From: Candidatus Nanoarchaeia archaeon
Lineage (GTDB): Archaea; Nanobdellota; Nanobdellia; Woesearchaeales; JACPBV01
NCBI GenBank assembly: GCA_028279655.1
Contig: JANQNH010000012.1
Coordinates: 1-52,889, forward strand
Direction: 5' to 3'
Length of the DNA: 52,889 bases
Part shown: in pieces, positions 19,801 through 26,206 of the stretch
Position numbering within the stretch: the first letter of the stretch is position 1
How the letters are laid out: each line of letters begins with the position of its first letter
Program-made: the position numbers and the translations under genes
Notes under the pieces: model-generated
The model's input: only the letters and a program-made list of their open reading frames with translations
What the model was told of the DNA's origin: nothing
The model's database searches: none

Positions 19801-21456
19801 AGCTCTGATGATGTTCCTGCTGTCGGTTCTTGGAGCCATGTCGTTGTCACCTATAACGGGTCTAGTAATGCAAGCGGGATAAGATATTATCTGAATGGTG
19901 TAGAGAAAAACCTTTATGTTGTGAGGGATGGGCTGACTGCAACTATACAGAACGAGGAAAACCTAGAGATTGGAAGAAGGAACGATGGAAGCGGCAGATA
20001 TCTGAACAGCACAATAGATGATTTGATGATATTCAACCGTTCGTTGACAGAGGATGAAATAAGGGCATTATATGCAAACACATCGGCAAGGCATAATTAT
20101 TATAATTTCACCATCCTACCTGATGGATGGCATACATTTAAAACATATGTCCAGGACCTTGGCGGGAATGTTAACTTCACATATGCTCGGACAGTTAAAG
20201 TTGACACTACTGCCCCAAATATAACCAGTACGAGCCCATCGGATATTGTATACGTATCTAATGTAACCATTAGTGTTACGACAGATGAGAATGCAACCTG
20301 TAAGTATATATCCAGTACAGAAGGCAATATGACTACCCTTTATGGGAACATGACAGGTAATTTCAGCAATTATGTTACAAAACATAATGTATCACTCAAG
20401 TTGTCAAACAATTATTATGAGTTCTATGTAAGGTGTAAGGATGTTGTAGGGAACATCATGAACGAATCAACCAACATATCTTTCACTGTCGATGTATATA
20501 CAGAAGAGGTAGCTGAACCTTCTTTTGGCGGTGGAGGCGGACAATCAATACCTATCAATGTTACAAAGAATGTCCTTCTGGAGGTAAGGGGGTTATTCGA
20601 CAAAACATTGTTCTCTGGTGATGATATAGAATTCAAGATAATAATAGAGAATAAGGGAGAACTAATGGTAAATGAGATCAATCTAGAAACTGAAACCGAT
20701 GCTCCTGAGATGCAGCTAACCTTATCCAAGGATTTCTTGAAAGGACTAGATGTTGGCCAGCAAGATGAGCTAAAACTGAACATCAACTCCTTGATCGATC
20801 CAAGAGCGCGTATTGGAAAACAGAGATACGCTGTTGTCCTGAATGTAGATTCGGATAATCCTGTGTACAACACATCTAAGCGATTCTTCATCGATCTGGA
20901 AGAGAAGGGATACCAGAAGAGGATCGAGAGCCTCCAAGAGATACAGTTTGTAGAAGACCTTTTCAAAGAGCACCCAGAGTGTCTGGAACTTAATGAGATA
21001 ATAAAACAAGCAAAAGAGATGTACGAGAACTATGAATACCAGAAGGCCATAGACCTTATCCATAAGGCAATAGAGGCATGCAAAGCCTTGATTGCCCTTG
21101 AGGAGGAAGAAGAGAAAGTAGAGAAGCCAGCTCCAAAGAAGAATGTAGAGATGGTGATATTCCTTATCGAGATGGTGCTGCTTGTGATCTTATTGATTGC
21201 CATGTATCTATACTATCATAAAGGAAAAGGAGGCAAAGAGAGCCAAGGGAGGATAAAGTCAAACCTTGAAGTGAGATTCGAGGACCTATTTGATGAAACA
21301 CTGCAGATGATAAGGTCCCGTGATATCGGGGGTGCAAGAAGGAATTACATGGAACTTCATACTATCTACAACACTGTGCTATCCTCTTCGCTTCCAAGCA
21401 CAACAAAATCAGACTATCATCAGAAACTTATAATACTTCACTCCAGGTTATCTTGA
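7858..21456 (+). CDS. Giant LamG / beta-helix / Ig-like surface protein 2
   Basis: About 4532 aa from ATG 7858. A TTG-started extension to 7783 would run far into the previous gene and is not favoured. In order: cytosolic N-terminus with the helical module (about 25-68); membrane segment (about 71-91) followed by an S-P-T-G-F-V motif; a unique region to about 750 with an Ig/cadherin-like domain and two T-G-Y motifs; two NosD-like right-handed parallel beta-helix domains (about 855-1078 and 1845-2068); Ig-like repeats; five LamG-type domains (about 2315-2555, 2752-2952, 3031-3272, 3458-3685, 3862-4075); a Gly-rich hinge near 4222; a C-terminal block homologous to that of giant-1; a membrane segment (about 4432-4453) and a cytosolic helical tail. 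Sequon density is very high. Likely a glycan-binding or cell-contact protein; substrate unknown. Confidence 0.88.
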   Translation: MLDKIGIKDREEFEVVKRVDRNSKRQLMRYIKENLSRGYSLASIKKALVNYGYDRLLVDYLVDGYNKKVSAVKYFGITFMLLLFGLGMFFIEPSPTGFVTLDKEFNYTDLVDISIDSSQSFEWTLHNYGDLSSVRLEGSASRDFVGKAYILSGDSRYLVLDSSEVEGVPESSKSLVEDVSGFGGVRDVNEVELVNDSDEDISITLIGGGRKDIEEVFDFEIRGAFDWDLDYSRLCSRYDVESYSTCYGDASCCAFIGLESYGEWNDTFYLSYGRYDSGLNNTVKAQIIYYDVDMGVPYSDIRYSKVKEAGAEFYEARIEFSDICIESCLLYGFNKTTYNLSVVVEEGDLEIKGIRYGTKEEVNVSDKAPILMREVEDITVFKNEFYKINLSDYFFDEDDLVYSIEDVEGTTIIIMDGVAAIVPDYDFIGNMSLQIIASDGYYEVESNTFVVEVIERHLTASDVNVTEEVFKPSVIINRPVRWIKRINVSEDVMNLSFEISSEALNFSVMDLSEGERIDDDKLKVNDMGVIKDAVTYRAEKRIEQIEDIEKTLSNRKKEIVVEDPTAKEDISEINKELLELQDERNRLTGYVVLGNEKGILTRFFEWLFNVEITGYAVYDETSSNVTSVVIEEVVEQVEVEYYTEGPVSDESDIDDGKRIVISSDIHYTDILAYTYVDNFPEWGIDLYHIVEGKREEVGFESYDEDGDGLIDYIEWIVPSLSNQTYEVTITILNVHSYPKVGGNWTVEFDTTGTANLTITATMMSNYTQEYTRWSNYSEDKEIFDLMFLDIKCGDESLDYVWEGENCSEKECSVKIADYSCNETGYEISEVLTPKKHVLRFSFGNQEAYAFNAVQNISECTILSTAGTYYLNESIYDEVQSYCMEITSNNVVLDCQGNVIDGDGIAENAIYVERFSPTHTNITIRNCTVTDWNSRGISIIRANGNIIEGVNLTLNPDIGLYLLGSDDNNITGSSFSNNSYGIYVESSSNNTIYDNIFNNTENVFFGGTVFENNWNVSKTDGVNVMTGNNMGGNYWADPNGTGFSEGCNDTNGDSICDETYTLTSGDIDYLPLIMPDRIGPTVSLTSPVNDTNTSTSAQTFACSLTDNRWLANITLYVWNSSGAVNYTRTTNVSGISNSSNWGYSLPYDGTFFWNCLGYDAAGNYNWSTQGNYTITLDTIPPNVTILYPTTLMNISSNSIDFNATAKDNRANTLLFYWIVNGSMNSTGVDSNSTFNASDGYYNLTLFVSDGFQNGSNTSYFILDTTAPSFTDNETNATLMGVNGNATFQITVSDYLSGLSFYMFSWNGSGTWSNYTNGSIYGASARLVINKSTTLSMGNNVGYRWYANDSAGNWNESLLRTFVVANTPPEFFNPINGSPNFRKWENFTANITINDVDSDLSFYIFSTNASGSWLNNTLVSMSGGSYRANSSENISVVRGSNVCWRYYANDTENVRISYDYCFTVQNTAPSAPVVSYPSNGINYSDIPYINYSSIDIDGHSLTYAIYINGSLNATLVDINLTDWNATDGFYNITVTAHDGIESSPNSSVVEFRLDSAPPSWSLNQTNSSLMRADGNATFNITVTDQGTGLSYYIFSWNGTGKWSNYTNGSMSLASVKLVINASTNLSKGDTIGYRWYANDSAGNWNMSMLRTFVVANTPPTPPNVTYPISGKNYSSIAEINYSSSDIDGDSLTYNIYINNSLNVSGMAVNLTNWNGSHGFYNLTVTAYDGMESSANSSVIEFRIDISPPFIILLSPDNSTNVTTDTQTFICNMSDNGSVANLSIFIWDSNGTLNYTNTTNVSGSYAEVSWTYRLPDEGTYIWNCIGYDGLGNGAWGSLGNYSVTYTHNVTNCMTINSSGYYYMGRDITDSSISQCINIIVNDVELDCRGHEIDGNDIAMLGIHIYRPSNNDTNITLRNCTVSDWSNRGINIIHANNTVLDRVNVSSNPDIGLYLFDSSNHNITKSYFENNTRGIYIEMSSDSVIYDNYFNNTDNVFFGGLVYSNSWNVSKNQTTNIVNGSNIGGNFWATPIGTGWSENCTDLNGDDICDESYTLASGNIDYLPLIMPDLIGPNVTLLSPANNTNTTNVNQTFFCNLTDNRSLANVTLYIWNSSGALNYTNTTNLTGYVNSTNWTYTLPYDDTFFWNCLGYDAAGNYNWSYEGNYTLTLDRIAPVISQVRPANNTVVGSPAQIFLCNISDNYWIRNLTLFVWNSSGHNLYSHTVNLSGVEDENEFSYTLPYDGGFFWNCLGYDILGNFNWSRLGNFTINLTSSFISANFTPTTPINNTNTSNTSFTVNVSVWNATELDTFKWILEDVNYTIYNGSLVLMYNLDNESILGENYTSTEGYTIVDLSSYGNNGTAYANGSGVDGPSWTANGRYDGAFDFDGVDDYIDAGNDGSLNFSGSSFAVEAWVKSGKIGSGDVGPIVSRDVGSNEASWWLRVNDDYTVSFMVQSEGGPEVSVNSTSIVLDDWSHVAAVKDNDSSEIRIYFDGALQDSTTDASGSNDPTNNNPVLIGKSNSDAGTDYFNGSIDEVRIWNKSLSDGEVTQHYYSNLKKYDVDKWYFWINESVGEPDNNKTYNYSGYAEDNLGNENRTETRIINIEGSGPSFPDDDDPGNGSGGCSYSYSPAKNATFNESSITFGWTICDDDNLTCSLTLDGVVNKSGMFVEAGVPFSTSIDGIQSGRHLWSISCTDPSNNTGSSVNYPIFVDIEYPNVTFVDPTLGNYTVINRSWSHINVSASDVTSNITTFINFDDSLVSWWRFDEDNGSIDYMGRNEGVLRGDATQTRVGYLGQAITLDGSGDYINITGVTTGLNNTISMWVKFMNDGSNNYMFDSENGRIILGTHNGSTNLSYYDGISWKNNTFSVANNTWYHVAATTDNSSGNITLYMDGRSVLETPAKINSIGGIVLLGAGFSGNESFFDGKMDDVMIFNRTLSAAEIGGLYANQTTKYMEWNFTGLADGLHRFTAYAQDRGGNVNYTQRWVVFIDTISPGINFTDPTPYDHSNITNISAMINISMSEVNVNEFKWYWNDTNYTIYNDSLVLMYNFDNESALGESYTNSNGTSILDLSRYGNDGTLYVGDDGSGNYSAGRYGGAYTFDGADDYINITDDISLDLGVSDFTFASWIRLDSNTTGTMMSKNVAWNLNSEGYEFKVAGTALGTSVIFVINNGTGDSDSRRFVAIAVPSIDLWSHIVVVGDRDGNMTMYRDGEMVANALNPTDISNWSTNDISNTFDLVIGRRGQQNYLNGTIDEVRIWNRSMSASEVKQHYYSNFKKYDANSWYFIINETVSEPYINVSYNYSGYVKDVVGNENSTETRKITFIGVPPVMSIIDPVNDSRFNISSVVFNWTATDNISVNVTCNLTLDGVVNKSNLNVTRGSSYNLTLAINDGTHYWSITCWDSVGNVNSSALYNVLIDTSYPNISFVDPTLANASTTKFDWLFVNASAEDSSNMSSFIDFDNSLAGWWRFSEGSLENGSTLYDYSGYGNDGVVYANDSSGGSRDISTAAGYFGRGGEFDGNGDYVDVGNDSSLNVNHITVSAWVKTSVNNSGRIVSKHGGGSYGWMLARDTNPQGFQWDISINGADWNSGITSDDFILNKWYHIVATHNGSHMRVFLDGAEDTGGDYPLAVVGNINFAPASAQIGRDENSGDSKVFNGFIDDVMIFNRSLSEAEIEWLYANQTSRYMELNFTSLDDGWHTVKAYVQDLGGNVNYTERRRIIVDTTPPVIVLNAPVNNSRFNISSIMFNWTATDNISANVTCNLTIDGVVNQSNLNITRGRVYNITIGNLNDVNHYWNVTCWDFVNNTQNSDTYGLLVDTIYPGINYTNEISRNYTMQNYTHIFVNSSGTDANNISMVIDFDDSLISWWKFDELSSTGEAIDYMGRNEGSVLNASHTNAGYFGKGMVFGGDGDFINVSNNFNFERNKSFTVSAWVRELSNKTDQALVSKYNSSNRGLSIFLRDGQGNFSVILRNTAIANDIVVKSSSDDVPAVGSWSHVVVTYNGSSNASGIRYYLNGVEKNLYVVRDGLTATIQNEENLEIGRRNDGSGRYLNSTIDDLMIFNRSLTEDEIRALYANTSARHNYYNFTILPDGWHTFKTYVQDLGGNVNFTYARTVKVDTTAPNITSTSPSDIVYVSNVTISVTTDENATCKYISSTEGNMTTLYGNMTGNFSNYVTKHNVSLKLSNNYYEFYVRCKDVVGNIMNESTNISFTVDVYTEEVAEPSFGGGGGQSIPINVTKNVLLEVRGLFDKTLFSGDDIEFKIIIENKGELMVNEINLETETDAPEMQLTLSKDFLKGLDVGQQDELKLNINSLIDPRARIGKQRYAVVLNVDSDNPVYNTSKRFFIDLEEKGYQKRIESLQEIQFVEDLFKEHPECLELNEIIKQAKEMYENYEYQKAIDLIHKAIEACKALIALEEEEEKVEKPAPKKNVEMVIFLIEMVLLVILLIAMYLYYHKGKGGKESQGRIKSNLEVRFEDLFDETLQMIRSRDIGGARRNYMELHTIYNTVLSSSLPSTTKSDYHQKLIILHSRLS

Positions 21457-21547
21457 ATATGTATGTTAAATGAATTCTAAAAATAAGGCATGAATAAGGT
21501 ATGTGGACAGGATTCAGCAGAGACCGGAACATAGAATGAAAGAAAGA

Positions 21548-22441
21548 TCAGCTTTGAGCCTGCAGCTTATTGAAGAAGGTCATTATCTGCGGCTTTATTG
21601 CTTCTTTATCATTATCCGGAAGCTCGTCATACAATTGGGATATCTTATCATAATCTTCCTTGGCCTTATCAGCGTCTTTTGCAGCCAGCTTATCTCCTTT
21701 CTTTAGCAAGGCATGTATCTTTTTAATGTGTTCTTGTGTTTCTTTCTTAAATTCAGGGGTCAATGGCTGATCGATACTTGTGGAGGAGGTTATGATATTC
21801 TTAAATTCCTTAATCAATTCTATCAACCCTTCTTCTGAGATCTCCTTAGGACCATAGGTTATAGAAGATAGATTATCAGAGAAACACTGGATCTCCTTAT
21901 TCTTCTTCTTAAGTTCCTTTTCAAGTTCCTCGAAAGTAAAATAATACTTAAGACCCAGATATTCTGAGAAGAAACCCTTGATCAGCTTGTTTAGTTTTTT
22001 ATGTGTCTCTGCAATGCCCTTGGAGGGGAATTCCTTTTCCAAAGCTATTATCTCTTTTAAATAATCTTTCTTGGGCTCCTGAGATACAGCAGGGGTACTT
22101 GATGGCTCTTCTGGAAGGGGTGTTGATCCTCCTGGAACCTCTTCTGGTTCTGTTTTTGTGGATGTTTCTGATGGTTCATCAATGGGGGGCAATTCCCCAA
22201 GGTCAGCTCCGCCTGGTGGAGGTGGTTCTGCATTTATATCCATACCATTGTCTGATTCTTTGCCAACAGTCTTGCCCTTTATCTTATCTCTTATGATCAT
22301 TGAAAGGAAAACTATCAGTATAACAAAGATAAGCACCGAAGGTATTAGGATAAGGATTGAAACCTCTTCCCCAAATAAGGTTAATGCATTGACTAAAGGG
22401 ATAAGAACTATAGTAAACACTAGTATAATCAATTTCTTCAT
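21548..22441 (-). CDS. Membrane protein with BatD/DUF4129-like cytosolic domain
   Basis: A 297-aa protein divergent from the MoxR gene. There are two hydrophobic segments at about residues 4-20 and 28-50, then a Pro/Glu/Ser-rich linker to about 125. A cytosolic helical domain follows, with a F-T-F-E-E-L-E-K-E-L and S-S-I-T-Y-G-P-K-E-I pattern. That pattern is common in cytosolic tails of BatD/DUF4129-type proteins encoded beside MoxR ATPases (family knowledge, not a search). The last 60 residues form a helical hairpin that resembles the cytosolic tails of both giant proteins. A TATA-like TTTTATAT on the minus strand at 22463-22470 predicts a leaderless ATG at 22441. The position and domain suggest it works with the MoxR/DUF58/VWA complex; function is otherwise unknown. 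Confidence 0.75.
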   Translation of the reverse strand: MKKLIILVFTIVLIPLVNALTLFGEEVSILILIPSVLIFVILIVFLSMIIRDKIKGKTVGKESDNGMDINAEPPPPGGADLGELPPIDEPSETSTKTEPEEVPGGSTPLPEEPSSTPAVSQEPKKDYLKEIIALEKEFPSKGIAETHKKLNKLIKGFFSEYLGLKYYFTFEELEKELKKKNKEIQCFSDNLSSITYGPKEISEEGLIELIKEFKNIITSSTSIDQPLTPEFKKETQEHIKKIHALLKKGDKLAAKDADKAKEDYDKISQLYDELPDNDKEAIKPQIMTFFNKLQAQS

Positions 22442-22564
22442 AGGGTAGATTTATAGTCTATCATATAAAAACTCTTATGACTACTTTTAAGTTTAAAATT
22501 ATTTTATTTGTTATCTTGAAGTCAAACAAAACATATTTATATCAGTATTATCTGGGATAGTAAC

Positions 22565-23560
22565 ATGCTAGATGATGGAATGGAAGAAGTAAAAGCTGGT
22601 ATTAAGGAGTATACTCCAATCTTAGACAAGATCAAGAAGGAATTAGGCAAGGTCATAATCGGGCAGAAGGAGGTTATTGAAGCTTTGTTGAGAGTTCTGT
22701 TGTCCAACGGCAATGTCTTAGTAGAAGGGGTCCCTGGGGTTGCAAAGACATTAACAATCAAGACATTAGCTACAGCTGTTGGGTGTGAATTTAAGAGGAT
22801 CCAATTCACTGCTGATCTGTTGCCAACAGATATAATTGGGATCACTGCTTATGATGAGAAGAAGGGATTCTACACTGTGAAAGGACCTATTTTCGCCCAT
22901 TTCATATTAGCTGATGAAATCAATAGGGCACCTGCAAAAACACAATCTGCCCTTATGGAAGCCATGCAGGAGAAACAGGTCACTATAGGTAAGCAGACCT
23001 TTAAACTGGAAAGGCCATTTTTTGTGATGGCTACTGAGAATCCGATTGAACAGTCTGGAACTTATCCATTACCTGAAGCACAGATCGATAGGTTTCTGTT
23101 CAAATTGATGGTAGACTATCCTGAGCTCAATGATGAAGTAGAGATAATGGCAAGGAATGCTAACCTGAAGAAATTTGATGATTTTGGTGTTGAGTCTGTT
23201 ATAAACCCAGAGAAGATAATAGAGATGCAGGAATTTGTAAAGAAAATTTATCTGAAGGAAGATATAAGGGCTTATATCGCTAAGATAGTTGATGCAACCA
23301 GACATCCAAAAGAAGCAGGGATAAGCCTTGGAAGATATATTGAGTGGGGTTCTACTCCTAGGGCATCCATCAATATGTATATAGCATCCAAGACAGAGGC
23401 TTTGTTTAACAAGAGCCATTTCGTAACTCCCCAGCATGTAAAGAACGTGGCTTATGATGTTCTGAGACATAGGCTGCTGTTGAATTATGAAGGTCAAGCA
23501 GAGGGTATAAAGCCAGAACAGATCATAGATGAAATTCTTTCTAAGGTTCCTGTACCTTAA
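22565..23560 (+). CDS. MoxR-family AAA+ ATPase
   Basis: A 331-aa ATPase of the MoxR type, thought to remodel or activate partner proteins together with VWA-domain proteins. Walker A is G-V-P-G-V-A-K-T at residues 55-62. Walker B is I-L-A-D-E-I-N-R-A near 113-121, followed by the family-typical Q-S-A-L-M-E-A-M-Q-E. A sensor-1 region with A-T-E-N-P-I-E-Q and Y-P-L-P-E-A-Q-I-D-R-F is present, and the C-terminal lid follows. Length is normal for the family. A TATA box (TATTTATAT, 22534-22542) predicts a leaderless ATG at 22565. It is first of a three-gene operon with DUF58 (5-nt gap) and VWA genes, an arrangement widespread in bacteria and archaea. Confidence 0.95.
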   Translation: MLDDGMEEVKAGIKEYTPILDKIKKELGKVIIGQKEVIEALLRVLLSNGNVLVEGVPGVAKTLTIKTLATAVGCEFKRIQFTADLLPTDIIGITAYDEKKGFYTVKGPIFAHFILADEINRAPAKTQSALMEAMQEKQVTIGKQTFKLERPFFVMATENPIEQSGTYPLPEAQIDRFLFKLMVDYPELNDEVEIMARNANLKKFDDFGVESVINPEKIIEMQEFVKKIYLKEDIRAYIAKIVDATRHPKEAGISLGRYIEWGSTPRASINMYIASKTEALFNKSHFVTPQHVKNVAYDVLRHRLLLNYEGQAEGIKPEQIIDEILSKVPVP

Positions 23561-23565
23561 ATAAA

Positions 23566-24453
23566 ATGGAAAAATTAAAGATAGACCTGTCTGAAATCGT
23601 TAAGCGGTTAGATATAATTACAAAGGACATGGTCAGTACAAGGATGGTCGGAAACTACAAAAGCGTCTTTAAAGGGAGAGGACTGGAGTTTGAGGGATAT
23701 AAGGAATATACACCAGGGGATGATGCCACACTCATTGACTGGAAATCCAGCAAAAAGTCGAATAAGCTTCTCATCAAAGAACTTGAGGAAGAAAGAGACC
23801 TAACCTTATTTTTCCTGATCGATGTCAGTTCTACTATGGCATGTAGCTCTATCAAGAAATTAAAAAGCGAGTATGCGGCGGAGTTTGTTGCTTCACTTTC
23901 GTATACAACTCTGGATGCTGGCGATTCTGTTGGTTTTGCAATGTTCAGTGACCAGATCATAAAGAGGATGCCACCTGCAAGAAGCAAGCACCAATTTTAT
24001 GCCATATTAAAGACATTAGCAAATCCCTTGTTTTATGGGGGGGATTATAATCTTGCGGAAGCATTGAAGTTTACGATGAGTTTTTTAGAGAAGGGATCAA
24101 TATTGATGATAGTATCTGATTTTATTGGACTGAAAGGAGACTGGCAAAGATATCTTGAGGTTGCATCTGGCAAATTTGACGTGATAGGTGTGATGGTAAA
24201 TGATCCAGCAGATGTGATTTTGCCAGAAGACTCCCATCAGGTTATGCTTGAGGATCCTATTGCTGGAGGCCAGTTGTTAGTTATCCCTGACCAGATCAAA
24301 GACAGATATGAAGAACACGTTGAGGCTCAGAGAAGAACAATGAAAAGGATTTTTTTGAAAGCTAACTGCGATTTTATGGAGCTGTCTACGAACAAGCCAT
24401 TTATAGGAGAGATAATCAAGTTCTTCAACAAAAGGGCAGGAGGGGGAAGATAA
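23566..24453 (+). CDS. DUF58 domain protein
   Basis: A 295-aa protein with the DUF58 hallmark P-G-D-D-A-x-x-I-D-W-K near residue 50, then the K-E-x-E-E-E-R segment. A VWA-like core follows with a MIDAS-type D-V-S-S-T-M near residue 86. No clear membrane segment is seen, so it is predicted cytosolic. In other organisms DUF58 proteins are encoded between MoxR and VWA genes and are assumed to form part of the same assembly; the molecular job is unsettled. Its stop overlaps the next start (TAATG), indicating coupled translation, and a Shine-Dalgarno-like AGGAGGGGG for the next gene lies in its last codons. Confidence 0.93.
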   Translation: MEKLKIDLSEIVKRLDIITKDMVSTRMVGNYKSVFKGRGLEFEGYKEYTPGDDATLIDWKSSKKSNKLLIKELEEERDLTLFFLIDVSSTMACSSIKKLKSEYAAEFVASLSYTTLDAGDSVGFAMFSDQIIKRMPPARSKHQFYAILKTLANPLFYGGDYNLAEALKFTMSFLEKGSILMIVSDFIGLKGDWQRYLEVASGKFDVIGVMVNDPADVILPEDSHQVMLEDPIAGGQLLVIPDQIKDRYEEHVEAQRRTMKRIFLKANCDFMELSTNKPFIGEIIKFFNKRAGGGR

Positions 24454-25412
24454 TGGAGATAGTCTTTAACAATCCCCATTTCCTATGGTTCCTTCTTGCT
24501 GTTCCTCTCCTGATAATTGTCCATTACCTCACCTTAAAGTATGGCAAGCAAGAAGCATTGAGGTTTTCCAATTTCGAGGCAATATCCAGAGTAGTAAAGG
24601 AGCATGTTTCTGAGAATCCTACATTTGGATTTTTTAAGAACAAAAATGTTGGCCTTCTAATTTTGAGGGTCAGCGCCTTGACATTGTTGATATTTGCTGT
24701 TTCAGGCACTGTTATATGGTATCATGGAGAGACTACTGATTTTGATTTTATGCTTGCCATAGATACCTCCAGTTCTATGCTTGCGGATGATTTCTCCCCA
24801 AATAGGCTTGAGGCTACCAAGGTTGCTGCAAGCTTATTCATAGATAATCTTGCTCCAAAGTCAAGGGCAGGAATAGTTGCTTTCTCTGGCACCAGTTTTG
24901 TAGAAGAGAAGCTAAGTGAAGACATGGAGCTGCTGAAACAGGGCATCAAAGAGATAACTGCCAGCAAGATAGGGGGAACAGACCTTGGGAATGCGATCAT
25001 AACCTCATCTAACCTTTTGATCGGGGGAGATAAAGGAAAGGTGATAGTCTTATTGACAGACGGACAGAGCAATGTTGGTGTCAGTGTAGGTGAAGGCATA
25101 AGTTATGCAAATGAGGAAAACGTTATAGTCTATACAATTGGTGTTGGGACAGAGGAAGGAGGTAGATTCAGGGATACCGACGTTGTTTCGAAATTGGATG
25201 AGCCAACGTTAAAGAGAATCGCAAAGTCTACAGGGGGCGGTTATTTCCGAGCTGGCAATGAAGAAGAACTAATCAAAGCCTATAAAGATATTGCAGGATT
25301 GAACGTAAGGAAGGTCTCTTTGAACCTTATCCCTGTCTTTATGATTATTGCGTTGGTGCTGCTTATTCTAGAAGGGATATTGGTTAATACTAAGTATAGA
25401 GTTGTTGGTTGA
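24453..25412 (+). CDS. BatA-like VWA-domain membrane protein
   Basis: A 319-aa membrane protein. There are two N-terminal hydrophobic segments (about residues 7-25 and 66-88). A von Willebrand A domain follows, with a complete-looking MIDAS: D-T-S-S-S near residue 104, a Thr/Gly loop (G-G-T-D-L) near 172, and T-D-G-Q-S near 205. A C-terminal membrane segment is at about 290-312. This is the standard BatA/aerotolerance-type topology, with the VWA domain between membrane anchors. It belongs with MoxR and DUF58 immediately upstream. The partners here may include the large surface proteins or the divergent BatD-like protein; that is inference from position. The 79 nt after the stop show no clear element. 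Confidence 0.93.
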   Translation: MEIVFNNPHFLWFLLAVPLLIIVHYLTLKYGKQEALRFSNFEAISRVVKEHVSENPTFGFFKNKNVGLLILRVSALTLLIFAVSGTVIWYHGETTDFDFMLAIDTSSSMLADDFSPNRLEATKVAASLFIDNLAPKSRAGIVAFSGTSFVEEKLSEDMELLKQGIKEITASKIGGTDLGNAIITSSNLLIGGDKGKVIVLLTDGQSNVGVSVGEGISYANEENVIVYTIGVGTEEGGRFRDTDVVSKLDEPTLKRIAKSTGGGYFRAGNEEELIKAYKDIAGLNVRKVSLNLIPVFMIIALVLLILEGILVNTKYRVVG

Positions 25413-25491
25413 AGAGCAATGTTCTTTCATAATTATGGTACATGGATTTTATATTTGAAATTGAGAATTGGTCTTATGTTTAGTGGGTTAT

Positions 25492-26004
25492 TTAAAATCC
25501 TGGACCTCCCATTTGAGTATTTGACCAATAATATTTTTGAGAGTCTGCTGGTTTTTGTTTTAATAATTGAAAATAAAAAATGGTTGGTTCTGGAGAGAGA
25601 AATTTGGAGTAAACAAACTCATCAGGTGTCACTAAATCCTCTATCTTCAGCTCAGTGAGAACCTTTTGGATATCTTCAGGAGCATAATGAGATAGCCCGT
25701 CATAGCCAAACTGCCTAATACGCATAGGGACTAGTCCAAGAGTCAAATTATGGGCTAAATAGTTTATCATCCATCCAGTTTGGCGAACGTTTCCAAATTT
25801 AAATCCGCAGTATTCTAATATTTTTCTATCTACTTTCTCTCTTATGTTATTGAGCCATTCAAGATAATCTGGGTTTCTGAAGCTTACAGGTACATCTTTT
25901 GGTTTAGGTTTTACTTTTATTTCTAACCTCTCTGCTACTTCAACTCTATCAAATTCTTTTTCGTCGGAAAGTATCTCAGCAACTAGTGACCATGGTGATA
26001 TCAT
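25492..26004 (-). CDS. Hypothetical protein, 170 aa
   Basis: I do not recognise this protein. It is soluble, mixed charged and aromatic-rich, with no signal peptide or membrane segment. It contains a conserved-looking central stretch (W-M-I-N-Y-L-A-H-N-L-T-L-G) and ends in Gly/Pro-rich residues. A TATA-like TTTATATA on the minus strand at 26030-26037 predicts a leaderless ATG at 26004, which supports this strand over a 79-codon plus-strand frame starting at 25419. It stands alone, tail-to-tail with the VWA gene and head-to-head with the winged-helix gene at 26207. Confidence 0.7.
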   Translation of the reverse strand: MISPWSLVAEILSDEKEFDRVEVAERLEIKVKPKPKDVPVSFRNPDYLEWLNNIREKVDRKILEYCGFKFGNVRQTGWMINYLAHNLTLGLVPMRIRQFGYDGLSHYAPEDIQKVLTELKIEDLVTPDEFVYSKFLSPEPTIFYFQLLKQKPADSQKYYWSNTQMGGPGF

Positions 26005-26206
26005 TTTGATATTAAGAAGAGGGGATTAGTATATAAATGTTTCTATTATATAGTGATAAAATAATACGTTTATGGACTTCTTTCCTCTAAAAATCAAATA
26101 TTTTCTTGATTGTTTTAATCTTGTTAAAATATTAATATTTTCCATTTATGAAAACATTTTTTCATTAATAGAAAAGTTTAAATATGAAAATTTGTATTAA
26201 TAGTGT

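Noticed and set aside
927-21456. CRISPR or noncoding satellite from repeated DNA
   Set aside because: The repeats are irregularly spaced, in frame and encode Ig-like/LamG modules; no regular spacers exist anywhere in the window.
23069-23497. 142-codon minus-strand frame
   Set aside because: Antisense to the MoxR gene.
25419-25658. 79-codon plus-strand gene after the VWA gene
   Set aside because: Mostly antisense to the 170-aa minus-strand gene, which has a proper promoter and better composition.
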